Shown here piece after piece: positions 6,774 to 12,706 of a stretch of 12,706 nucleotides of DNA (positions within the stretch are counted from its first letter, which is position 1; every line of letters starts with the position of its first letter). Source of the DNA: an uncultured Clostridia bacterium (GTDB lineage Bacteria > Bacillota > Clostridia > Christensenellales > Borkfalkiaceae); contig CANPWF010000034.1 in the NCBI GenBank assembly GCA_947581885.1, positions 1-12,706 on the forward strand, in the 5' to 3' direction. The position numbers were made by a program, and so were the translations under genes. The notes under the pieces were generated by a model. The model was given only the letters and a program-made list of their open reading frames with translations. It was not told the origin of the DNA and ran no database searches.

Positions 6774-8150
6774 ATGAAAAAACGCATTTTGTATCTTCTC
6801 ACGGCTCTTTTGACGGTGTGCCTCGGGCTCGGCGTTTTGGCGGCTTGCGGCGGCGAGAAAGAGGAACCCGCGCCCGTGACGTACACCGTGGCGTTCAGCC
6901 TCGGGGAAAGCCATGCAGCGGAAGGGGCCGCCGCACCCGCGCCGCAGACGGAGAAGACCGTCGGCGATACGATCCCGCTCACCGCGCTGCAAGCCGAAGA
7001 GGGCTGGCAGTTCGACGGGTGGGCAGCAAAGAGCGGCAAGGTGGAAGGCTCTTCTTATACGGTGAAAGCCGCCGACGCGGCGGAGGGAACCATCACGCTC
7101 ACCGCGCAGTGGACGGAGGATGAGCCCGCGCCCTCCTCCGATCTCGAAGGCGTTTGGAGCGGCGATGTCGGGATCCCCGCCTCTGTCACGGTCGACGTAG
7201 ACGGGAGCACGGCGCACTTCGTCATTGCGATGAACATGGGCGGCGGGTATTACTACCACTATATAAAATTCACTTCGGTCGAGGGAGTCTACACCTGTGA
7301 AGAGGGGGACGCGGAAGAGATCGGGGTGACCATCGCGCTGAACGAGGACGGCGATCTCGTATACGATACGGGGGTCCCGGGGCAATCGATGACGTTCGGG
7401 GAAAAGGAAGCCCTTCCCGCCCCGCTCAACATCACGGGCACAAAATATACGGCTTTCTACGACAAACTCTTGAAGATCGAGTTCGGCAACACGGTCGCGC
7501 TCACGTACGGCGGCGCGGCGGTGGCGGGGGCGGAGGCGTTCAGCGTCGGAGAGTACAAGGTCGTCACGTGCAACATGACGTACCGGTACGGCGAGGAGAA
7601 GGCGAGGGACGTGACGTTCATCGTCTTCGAAGAGCAGTCCGCATATTACGCGTTTGCCGCCGCGGGGGATGAGGGCAAATTGTACACGCTCGGCGACGAA
7701 GAGCCCACGTACAGAGTCCTGTTCGCCGAGGGCGACGGCGGGAGCGAAGTGAAAAATCTCCCGAGCGAGAGCCGTCGGTTCAAGATCGGCGAAAAGTACA
7801 CCATTCCCGCGCAGGAACCCACTTGGGAAAATCACATCTTCAAGGGGTGGCTCGCGACGATCGACGGGTGGGTCCTCGAGAACGATACGCTCTATAAAGC
7901 GGGCGGACGCGACGAATACACCTTTACCGCGTACGACGTCCGATTTGTCGCGCAGTGGGAGGCGAATTATCCCCCGTCCGAATTTGACGGAATATCGCTC
8001 GGGCTCGGTGCTCCCATGCAGGTTGAAACCGCGCCCGTAGGGACGCTCGCCGCCTCGGAGACCTTCCTCGCGCTTCCCGCCCTTCCTTTTACAGAGCGGA
8101 ACCTTTGCGAAGCCGAGGTGATCGGCGGACGGAAAATTTCCGAAAAATGA
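6774..8150 (+). CDS. Surface lipoprotein with two InlB B-repeat-like modules
   Basis: The ATG at 6774 has a strong GGGAGGG just upstream and opens a lipoprotein signal peptide: MKKR, a hydrophobic core and the lipobox LAAC with the lipidated cysteine at residue 25. Mature parts, in order: a first Listeria-Bacteroides/InlB-B-like repeat (about 36-113; hallmark GWQFDGW, ending LTAQW), a central beta-rich region starting DLEGVWSGD (about 123-310), a second repeat (about 312-395; HIFKGW, ending FVAQW), and a tail of about 60 residues. These small beta-grasp repeats are common in surface and adhesion proteins of gut Firmicutes; binding partner unknown. After each repeat a similar linker follows (PSSDLEGVWSG at 120 and PPSEFDGISLG at 400), but the second is not followed by a recognisable central-type domain, so the protein may be truncated. 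It is a single-gene unit with its own promoter and terminator, and the G9 promoter suggests switchable expression. Confidence 0.82.
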   Translation: MKKRILYLLTALLTVCLGLGVLAACGGEKEEPAPVTYTVAFSLGESHAAEGAAAPAPQTEKTVGDTIPLTALQAEEGWQFDGWAAKSGKVEGSSYTVKAADAAEGTITLTAQWTEDEPAPSSDLEGVWSGDVGIPASVTVDVDGSTAHFVIAMNMGGGYYYHYIKFTSVEGVYTCEEGDAEEIGVTIALNEDGDLVYDTGVPGQSMTFGEKEALPAPLNITGTKYTAFYDKLLKIEFGNTVALTYGGAAVAGAEAFSVGEYKVVTCNMTYRYGEEKARDVTFIVFEEQSAYYAFAAAGDEGKLYTLGDEEPTYRVLFAEGDGGSEVKNLPSESRRFKIGEKYTIPAQEPTWENHIFKGWLATIDGWVLENDTLYKAGGRDEYTFTAYDVRFVAQWEANYPPSEFDGISLGLGAPMQVETAPVGTLAASETFLALPALPFTERNLCEAEVIGGRKISEK

Positions 8151-8171
8151 TAGCATGGGGTAAGAAAAAAT

Positions 8172-8204
8172 AAAAAAATGCGCCGCTGTATGCGGCGCAT
8201 TTTC
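8172..8204. terminator. Bidirectional terminator between convergent genes
   Basis: ATGCGCCGC (8178-8186) pairs with GCGGCGCAT (8192-8200) around TGTAT, extended by flanking A/T pairs to 12 bp. The plus strand ends in TTTT, and the minus strand in a run of seven T (8178-8172), so it can end both the lipoprotein transcript and the convergent one. Confidence 0.92.
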
Positions 8205-8215
8205 GGTTATCGTGT

Positions 8216-8884
8216 TCAGAACAACGTTCTCACGCCCGATTGGGGAGTGACGACGGGAGCGGCGACGGGCGTAGCATTGCGTTCGCCGCGGTGATTGAGG
8301 ATGATCGCGCCGAGGGTGGAGACGATCTCTTCCGCCACGGCGGGGTGCACGTGCACGATGTCGATATTCGTCATGGTCTTGTTCTTGCGGTTGCCGACGA
8401 TGTTCGCGGAGATCTCCATCGGGGTGCCTTCCACGCCGCGCGTCGAGAGATACAGGTAAAAGCTCGACTTCTTTTTGAGGTTGAAGAGGAGGATGCCGAG
8501 GAAGATCAACAGCACGGGGACCGCGAAGAACGCGAGCCGAATGGGGAAGGAGAGCCTGTATGCGAGCATCGAAGAGGGCAGAAACGCGAGGTAGACGATC
8601 GCGGGCACGGAGAGCACGGCGAGGATGATGCAGATGACGAGCGCGGCGACGGAGGCCTTCTTCGCATAGAAGCCCGAGACCGCCTTCACGTCCTCGAGGA
8701 AGATCTCCTGCGTATAGAGGCCGCTGTGCGCTCCCCCTTTGCGGAACACCGACGAGATGAGCCGCTTATTGGTGACGGTGAGCGAACTCTGGAAGTGCTG
8801 GGCTTTGCCGTCCTCTTTCCCTTCTCCCTGCGCATAGTTCCAAGTTTTGATCACCGATTCTCCGTTGGCAAGATTGATCTTCAT
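8216..8884 (-). CDS. Small membrane protein with a PH/GRAM-like domain and two transmembrane helices
   Basis: I do not recognise a named family. The 222 residues begin with a region resembling bacterial PH-like domains (ESVIKTWNYA, SLTVTNKRLI at 34-43, TQEIFLEDVKAVSGFY at 58-73). Two hydrophobic helices follow (about 77-103 and 113-136) with a short loop, then KKKSSFYLYLSTRG, which looks like a further PH-type strand, and a C-terminal helix (PAVAEEIVSTLGAIILN, 181-197). The layout suggests a cytoplasmic PH-like domain split or tethered by a membrane hairpin. The motif TNKRLI followed by an L-E-D-V strand is shared with many uncharacterised Firmicute proteins; a signalling or envelope-stress role would be speculation. 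The ATG at 8884 follows GGAGG at ideal distance, and the gene has its own promoter and a shared terminator, so it is monocistronic. Confidence 0.7.
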   Translation of the reverse strand: MKINLANGESVIKTWNYAQGEGKEDGKAQHFQSSLTVTNKRLISSVFRKGGAHSGLYTQEIFLEDVKAVSGFYAKKASVAALVICIILAVLSVPAIVYLAFLPSSMLAYRLSFPIRLAFFAVPVLLIFLGILLFNLKKKSSFYLYLSTRGVEGTPMEISANIVGNRKNKTMTNIDIVHVHPAVAEEIVSTLGAIILNHRGERNATPVAAPVVTPQSGVRTLF

Positions 8885-8916
8885 ACTTTCCTCCGTGCAA
8901 AAGCGCGATTAAATTT

Positions 8917-8945
8917 ATTATACTTCACAAATTGAATTCCGTCAA
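8917..8945 (-). promoter_or_regulatory. Promoter of the PH-like membrane protein gene
   Basis: On the minus strand TTGACG (8945-8940) and TATAAT (8922-8917) are separated by exactly 17 bases, a near-consensus sigma-A promoter. The expected start near 8910 leaves a leader of about 25 bases containing GGAGG. Confidence 0.88.
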
Positions 8946-8998
8946 GCAACATTCCTTGCTTTGCCGATAAAAATTTTCCCAAATCCGTGCAAAATCGA

Positions 8999-9027
8999 TT
9001 GCAATTTTTTTGTTTTTCCGATATAAT
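8999..9027 (+). promoter_or_regulatory. Promoter of rplS
   Basis: TTGCAA (8999-9004) and a perfect TATAAT (9022-9027) are 17 bases apart; the spacer is T-rich. The expected start near 9034 gives a leader of about 80 bases. Confidence 0.8.
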
Positions 9028-9033
9028 CGTGAA

Positions 9034-9100
9034 TTGACTTCGGGCGGTCCTCTGCCACAGTGCTCCGATTCGGTCGGAAAGAGCATGAACGCCGCGCAAC
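9034..9100 (+). promoter_or_regulatory. Candidate structured rplS leader (L19-type autoregulatory RNA)
   Basis: The leader can fold: TGCTC (9061-9065) with GAGCA (9081-9085), an inner CCGA/TCGG pair around TTCGG, and an outer GGCG (9043-9046) with CGCC (9090-9093). Autoregulatory leaders upstream of L19 genes are known in Firmicutes. I did not match this sequence to a defined consensus, so the assignment rests on position and folding only. Confidence 0.4.
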
Positions 9101-9113
9101 AGGAGGTAAAGTC

Positions 9114-9455
9114 ATGGGGCTCATCGAGCAGATCGAAGCGGAAAACATGAAGAAGGAAGTTCCCTCGTTCAACGTGGGCGACACGGTGAAAGTCGGCTAC
9201 CGCATCATCGAAGGCGGGAAGGAGAGGGTCCAGAACTTCGAGGGCGTTGTCATCGCCAAGAAGAACGGCGGCATTCGCGAGAGTTTCATCGTTCGCCGTC
9301 TTTCGTTCGGTGTCGGCGTGGAGCGTTGCTTCCCCCTGCATTCCCCCAAGGTGGCGTACGTCACCGTGGTGCGGAAGGGCAAGGTGAGAAGGGCAAAGCT
9401 CTATTACCTGCGCGGACGTACGGGCAAAGCCGCAAAGATCAAAGAGAAGAAGTGA
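9114..9455 (+). CDS. rplS: 50S ribosomal protein L19
   Basis: L19 sits at the interface between the 30S and 50S subunits and contributes to bridges between them. The 113 residues match the usual length of about 115 and the conserved pattern: a helix at the start (LIEQIEAENMK), PSFNVGDTVKVGYRIIEG, RVQNFEGVVIAKKNGG, SFIVRRLSFGVGVERCFPLHSPKV and a basic tail (KVRRAKLYYLRGRTGKAAKIKEKK, split here by eye rather than by domain). The ATG at 9114 follows AGGAGG (9101-9106) at good spacing; an in-frame upstream extension to 9060 runs through the leader and is not conserved. It is a single-gene unit; the often linked trmD and rimM are not next to it, so the 16S-processing/trmD cluster is split in this genome. 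Confidence 0.98.
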   Translation: MGLIEQIEAENMKKEVPSFNVGDTVKVGYRIIEGGKERVQNFEGVVIAKKNGGIRESFIVRRLSFGVGVERCFPLHSPKVAYVTVVRKGKVRRAKLYYLRGRTGKAAKIKEKK

Positions 9456-9459
9456 GAAC

Positions 9460-9489
9460 AAACGGTTCGTCCTCGGACGAACCGTTTTT
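9460..9489 (+). terminator. Intrinsic terminator of rplS
   Basis: AAACGGTTCGTC (9460-9471) pairs perfectly with GACGAACCGTTT (9476-9487) around the tetraloop CTCG, followed by T residues to 9489. It starts five bases after the rplS stop. Confidence 0.93.
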
Positions 9490-9536
9490 CTTTGGCCGGG
9501 GGGGGGTGTTGAAGGGCGGGGTGCGTTCCCGCCCCT

Positions 9537-9680
9537 CACCTCATCCTGCCCGACCGAAGGGCGCACGAGCCGCAGGCGAAGTAACGGAGCGCAGCGGAGT
9601 CGAAGGATCTCGCCCAATTCCATACGTACATGTATGTTGGGAGCCGTGCGAGATTTCTCGACTGCGCTCGAAATGAGGTG
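9537..9680. repeat. Palindromic MITE-like intergenic element
   Basis: The ends CACCTCAT (9537-9544) and ATGAGGTG (9673-9680) are perfect 8-bp terminal inverted repeats. Inside, AGCGCAGCGGAGTCGAAGG (from 9588, arm to 9613) is an imperfect inverted copy of 9648-9667 (GCGAGATTTCTCGACTGCGC). At the centre CATAC and GTATG (9621-9636) flank GTACAT. The TCATCCTG...GGATCTC / GAGATTTCTCGACT...GAAATGA pattern resembles dispersed intergenic palindromes I know from other bacterial genomes. There is no transposase gene, so if mobile it would depend on one elsewhere. Only one copy is in the window. Confidence 0.65.
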
Positions 9681-9683
9681 GAG

Positions 9684-9744
9684 AGGGGGAGCCGAGAAAC
9701 GAGGAGCAAGGAGCGGCGCGACTGCCTATGAGGGGGAGCCGAGA
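9684..9744. repeat. 14-base direct repeat in a purine-rich tract
   Basis: AGGGGGAGCCGAGA occurs at 9684-9697 and again at 9731-9744, 47 bases apart. The surrounding sequence is strongly purine-rich on the plus strand. It may be a degenerate duplication or a flank of the palindromic element. Confidence 0.6.
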
Positions 9745-9829
9745 GGGGAGCCAGGGGGGGCGAAAAGGGGTGCGGCTCCTATACATTTATATACCGCGTG
9801 AAAATTTTCCGATTTTTCCCGAAAATCCG

Positions 9830-9858
9830 TTTACAATTTTCATTGATTCGGTTAGAAT
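9830..9858 (+). promoter_or_regulatory. Promoter of the GT39-like membrane protein gene
   Basis: TTTACA (9830-9835) and TAGAAT (9853-9858) are 17 bases apart. Just upstream, ATTTTC (9804-9809) and GAAAAT (9821-9826) form a spaced inverted repeat that could be an operator, though AT-rich sequence makes chance pairing easy. Confidence 0.7.
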
Positions 9859-9890
9859 AAGGGGGATCAATCTTTCGAAGGTAGTACGTT

Positions 9891-11963
9891 ATGGAAACTT
9901 CACAGCCGAAAACCAAACCGCGGGCGCGATTTTCGCCCTTCTTCATCGCCTTCCTCGCGCTGGCAGTTGTTTTCCTCGCGCTCGGCATGGGCACGCTCGG
10001 TTCGTTCGAGAACACGGGAACAAGTTACGAGCTCGCCGCGTCGACGGAGAACAACGATATGTTCGTCGTCTTTCGCCTCGAATCTTCCCACAAGGAACTT
10101 GTCAAGGGGGAGGACGGGAAGGAGACGGTGAAGTCGTACACCGTTCGCCTCGTCGACGTGCTCGTAAACGTCGTCTCCGTCTATGCGGAAGAGAACGAGG
10201 CGACACTCTCGATCGAACGCTCGACGAGATTGGACAACGACAGTCCTTTCACGACGAGGCGGGAAGGGACGATCTCGAACGCCGACGCGCTCGGTTGGGT
10301 CTCTCCCTTCGAGATCCCCGCGAATTGGTCCATTACGACCTATCCCTACTATCGCATCAAGACGACGGCGAATGTCCGCATCGGAGAGATCATCTTCGTC
10401 GGCGAGATCACCGAAGAGGGCGAACGGGAAGGGGATCGGGTCGCCGTGAACTGCTCGATCGCCAACGTGCCTCCCATCTCGGATGAGAAGCCCGCGGCGG
10501 CGAAGGAGCGGGCGAACGCCCTGATCGATACCCAGTTTGCCCCCGAAAAGGAGGAAAAGACGGAGGACGAGGCGCAGACGAACAGCAGCAGCACGTCTGC
10601 GGCAACGCCCGAAGTCCCCTTCACGCGGGAGCTCCCCAAAGATATCCACTCCTCCTTCTATTCGTTCGGCGAGGAGGAGCGTCCCTTCGTGCAGTCTATC
10701 GAAGAGATGCGGGCGGATCGCTCCCTCGCCCATGCGGACGGTTCGGCGATGAACGTCTACCGCGGCGACACGGTGTACGGCGCGTTGGGGCTCGACTTCC
10801 TCGCGCTCGGGACGGCGATGTTCGGGCTTTCGCCCTTCGGGCTCCGTTTCTTCCCCATGCTCGCCTCCTTCGGCGTGCTCGTCGTAGGCTATTTCTTCAC
10901 AAAGCGGTTGACGAAGAGCGACGCTGCCGCCTTCGCCTTTGCCGCGCTGTACGCCCTCTGCAACCTCTCCTTCTCCTTGGGGAGAATGGGCACGCCGCTC
11001 TCGATCGGCATCTTCTTCTTCGCCGCCGCGCTCGCGCTCTGCCATCGGTTCTACGCCGCGGGCATGAAGAAAACGGGGTTCGTCTCCGCCCTTCCCATCC
11101 TCGGCGCGGGGCTGTTCTGCGCCGCCGCCATATGCGTGCACGGGGCGTTCGTCATCCCCGTTGCAGGGGTGTGCGGGCTGTTCGCGTGCGCGGTCGTTCG
11201 CCAATGGAAGGCAAGGCGGTTCTTCCTCGATGCCGCGCTCGGATCGGACGCTCCCGAAGAGGAGAAAGAGGAGCGGGCGAAAGAGGTCGCGCTCGAATAC
11301 AGGAACAAGAACGTCTCCGCGCTCGTCGCCTTCCCCGCCGCCTTCCTGCTGGGAGCCCTCATCCTCTCGCTGCTTGCGATGCTCCCCGCCCATCAGGTCT
11401 TTGTGAACCTGTACGATAACGCCGTCTCGTCCGTCCATAACGTGTTCGAATACGCTTGGATGTCCTTTGCGGGAGGGTTCTCTTCGCCCGTCCGCTCGGC
11501 ATGGACGTGGTTCTATCCGATCTTCTCGGGAAGCGGAGATATCTACGCCGTGACGGGTGCCGTCATGAATCCCGCCGCCGCGGCAGTCGGGCTTTTCGGG
11601 ATCGTCGTCGCCGTATGGCGTATCGCGCTGTGTATCCGCGCCATTGTGAAGAAGAGCTTCGGAAAGGCAGAACGCATCGCCCTGCGCCGAACCCTCGTTC
11701 CGCTCGGCGGCATGGTCCTTTCGCTCATCACCGCCGCGTTCGCGCCCGCGGGCGTGGGATTCGTTTTCCTCGCCTACATCTTCTCCTTCGCGCTCTCCGC
11801 GGAGGGGATGGCGTTCCTTCTCGAAGGGAACAATGTTGAAAGAAAGGGCATGACGATCGGCGCGTGGGTCGCCCTCGGGCTGCTCGTCGCGATGTTCGCG
11901 CTCTTCTTTGTGTTCACGTTCTCGGTCCCGCTCTCTGCGGAACTGCTCGCGAAATTCTTCTGA
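9891..11963 (+). CDS. Polytopic membrane protein related to protein O-mannosyltransferase (GT39-like), probably degenerate
   Basis: The 690 residues comprise one transmembrane helix (about 14-37), an extracytoplasmic beta-rich domain (about 45-195), an acidic Ser/Thr-rich linker (196-250), and some ten hydrophobic helices between 297 and 682. The core follows the GT39 pattern: ALGTAMFGLSPFGLRFFPML (305-324) mirrors the family's LGIxLFGMxPFGWRxxG, and SAWTWFYPIF...GSGDIYAV...MNP (536-561) mirrors the C-terminal SWP...GNP region. GT39 enzymes move a sugar from a lipid phosphate carrier to protein or envelope polymers. The usual acidic pair after helix 1 (FDE-type), the HPPLGK motif and the aspartate of RxATxD are not apparent; the matching stretches read RGDTVYGALG and GRMGTPLS. 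It may therefore be inactive, a subunit, or use other residues. The ATG at 9891 has a modest AAGG upstream. comM follows after 21 bases and may be cotranscribed. Confidence 0.65.
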   Translation: METSQPKTKPRARFSPFFIAFLALAVVFLALGMGTLGSFENTGTSYELAASTENNDMFVVFRLESSHKELVKGEDGKETVKSYTVRLVDVLVNVVSVYAEENEATLSIERSTRLDNDSPFTTRREGTISNADALGWVSPFEIPANWSITTYPYYRIKTTANVRIGEIIFVGEITEEGEREGDRVAVNCSIANVPPISDEKPAAAKERANALIDTQFAPEKEEKTEDEAQTNSSSTSAATPEVPFTRELPKDIHSSFYSFGEEERPFVQSIEEMRADRSLAHADGSAMNVYRGDTVYGALGLDFLALGTAMFGLSPFGLRFFPMLASFGVLVVGYFFTKRLTKSDAAAFAFAALYALCNLSFSLGRMGTPLSIGIFFFAAALALCHRFYAAGMKKTGFVSALPILGAGLFCAAAICVHGAFVIPVAGVCGLFACAVVRQWKARRFFLDAALGSDAPEEEKEERAKEVALEYRNKNVSALVAFPAAFLLGALILSLLAMLPAHQVFVNLYDNAVSSVHNVFEYAWMSFAGGFSSPVRSAWTWFYPIFSGSGDIYAVTGAVMNPAAAAVGLFGIVVAVWRIALCIRAIVKKSFGKAERIALRRTLVPLGGMVLSLITAAFAPAGVGFVFLAYIFSFALSAEGMAFLLEGNNVERKGMTIGAWVALGLLVAMFALFFVFTFSVPLSAELLAKFF

Positions 11964-11972
11964 TAAAACGGT

Positions 11973-11979
11973 AAGGAGG
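11973..11979 (+). promoter_or_regulatory. Ribosome-binding site of comM
   Basis: AAGGAGG lies five bases before the ATG at 11985 and fixes that start. It sits in the 21-base gap after the preceding stop, and I see neither a terminator nor a promoter in that gap. Confidence 0.85.
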
Positions 11980-11984
11980 CCAAT

Positions 11985-12706
11985 ATGATCGCCAAAGTTG
12001 TATGTTACGCGCTGAGCGGGCTCGAAGGGGTGCCCGTCGAAGTGGAAACGGATGTCAACAAGGGAATCCCGAGCTATGACATGGTCGGGTTGCCCGATAC
12101 GGCGGTGAAGGAGAGCAAGGAGCGCGTCCGCTCCGCGTTGAAGAACAGCGGATTGCTCTTCCCGATGAATCGGATCACCGTCAACTTCGCCCCCGCGGAC
12201 ATCAAGAAGCAGGGCGCGGCATTCGACCTCGCCATCGCGGTGAGTCTGCTCAAAGCGAGCGAACAGCTCGTCGGCGCGGACCTTCGCGAGACCGTCTTTT
12301 TGGGGGAACTCGCCCTCAACGGCGATGTTCGCCCCATCAGCGGCATGCTCCCCATTCTGATCTCGGCGAAGGGGCACGGCTTCTCCCGCTTCATCATCCC
12401 CTTCGGGAACACGGAGGAGGCGAAATATTTGGGCGGTGCGCAGATCTATCCCGCCCGTAACCTCACCGAAGTCGTCCGCCACCTCGTGGGGACCCAACCC
12501 ATCGAACCTTTGGAGACGGCGGAGTTCGTCCCTCACCGCAACAAGAACAGCTCCGCGGACCTTCGCTACGTCAAAGGGCAGCCCATCGCGCGGCGTGCCC
12601 TCGAGATCGCCGTCGCGGGCGGGCACAACCTGCTCATGGCGGGCCCTCCCGGGACGGGCAAGACGATGCTCGCGCGGTGCCTTCCCACCGTCATGCCCGA
12701 CCTTAC
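11985..12706 (+). CDS. comM: YifB/ComM-family Mg-chelatase-like AAA+ ATPase (partial, 3' end outside window)
   Basis: The first 240 of roughly 500 residues are present; the frame is open to the window edge. The N-terminal Lon-protease-like domain carries MVGLPDTAVKESKERVRSAL (33-52), ITVNFAPADIKKQGAAFDLA (64-83) and FLGELALNGDVRPISG (105-120), all hallmarks of the family. The linker leads into KGQPIARRALEIAVAGGHN and a complete Walker A GPPGTGKT (220-227). In Vibrio and Haemophilus, ComM is a hexameric helicase that extends branch migration of incoming DNA during natural transformation; it occurs widely, also in species not known to be competent. Walker B, arginine finger and the C-terminal Mg-chelatase part lie beyond the window. 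Other competence genes are not visible here. Confidence 0.96.
   Translation, partial: MIAKVVCYALSGLEGVPVEVETDVNKGIPSYDMVGLPDTAVKESKERVRSALKNSGLLFPMNRITVNFAPADIKKQGAAFDLAIAVSLLKASEQLVGADLRETVFLGELALNGDVRPISGMLPILISAKGHGFSRFIIPFGNTEEAKYLGGAQIYPARNLTEVVRHLVGTQPIEPLETAEFVPHRNKNSSADLRYVKGQPIARRALEIAVAGGHNLLMAGPPGTGKTMLARCLPTVMPDL

Larger units (their letters stand above)
9456..9829. other. Gene-free stretch: terminator, G9 run, palindromic element, purine-rich repeats
   Basis: No credible coding region is visible. In order it contains the rplS terminator, nine consecutive G (9498-9506), GC-rich sequence, the palindromic element at 9537-9680, and purine-rich sequence to about 9776 with the 14-base direct repeat and a G7 run (9754-9760). 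AT-rich sequence from 9778 leads to the next promoter. The frames open here have no ribosome-binding site and arginine-rich, low-complexity translations. Confidence 0.8.

Noticed and set aside
6744..8156. 470-codon minus-strand frame almost exactly opposite the lipoprotein gene
   Set aside because: The plus-strand gene has a lipobox, promoter, ribosome-binding site and terminator; the antisense frame has an Arg-rich, unrecognisable translation and none of these signals.
9060..9113. In-frame upstream extension of rplS
   Set aside because: It runs through the folded leader, and AGGAGG fixes the start at 9114, which fits the normal L19 length.
8974..9830. Similar TTTTCCC...AAATCCGT strings upstream of the rplS promoter (8974-8988) and the GT39-like gene promoter (9814-9830)
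   Set aside because: They sit at different distances from the -35 boxes and are AT-rich, so a shared operator is not supported.
9900..12626. Very long minus-strand open frame opposite the GT39-like and comM genes
   Set aside because: Its translation is low-complexity and rich in Arg, Glu, Asp and Gly, it spans two clear genes and it has no ribosome-binding site. High GC with strong codon bias explains the lack of stops.

Overview
The window is GC-rich chromosomal DNA that reads like a Clostridia-type Firmicute. A lineage such as Christensenellales is my inference from the mix of housekeeping genes, a lipoprotein with InlB-type repeats, a VanW/PG-binding protein and canonical sigma-A promoters; no rRNA or other taxonomic marker is present to prove it. 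I see no tRNA, rRNA, CRISPR array, transposase or phage gene. Coding density is high and the only gene-free stretch over 300 bases is 9456-9890.

Left part (1-6640). Two units diverge from a 124-base region at 3256-3379. Leftwards run dnaA (replication initiator) and mnmG (tRNA wobble-uridine modification), with a GC-rich hairpin between them and the first codons of a possible further gene at the left edge. Rightwards run recF, a PHP-family phosphoesterase/nuclease and a membrane-anchored VanW protein; each of these pairs overlaps by ATGA, so they are probably translationally coupled, and a strong intrinsic terminator ends the unit. The usual dnaA-dnaN-recF-gyrB order is broken, and no cluster of DnaA boxes is visible.

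Middle part (6641-8950). A 458-residue lipoprotein with two InlB-B-like repeats is driven by a promoter with perfect -35 and -10 boxes and a 9-G homopolymer inside an overlong 20-base spacer. This is the layout of a slipped-strand phase-variable promoter and is the most interesting signal here. A bidirectional terminator separates it from a convergent small membrane protein with a PH-like domain.

Right part (8951-12706). rplS (ribosomal protein L19) has its own promoter, a structured leader and a terminator. It is followed by a gene-poor stretch holding a second 9-G run, a palindromic MITE-like element with short terminal inverted repeats, and purine-rich direct repeats. Next comes a 690-residue membrane protein that resembles protein O-mannosyltransferase-type (GT39) enzymes in its core and C-terminal part but seems to lack their catalytic motifs. 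The window ends inside a comM/yifB-type AAA+ ATPase gene.
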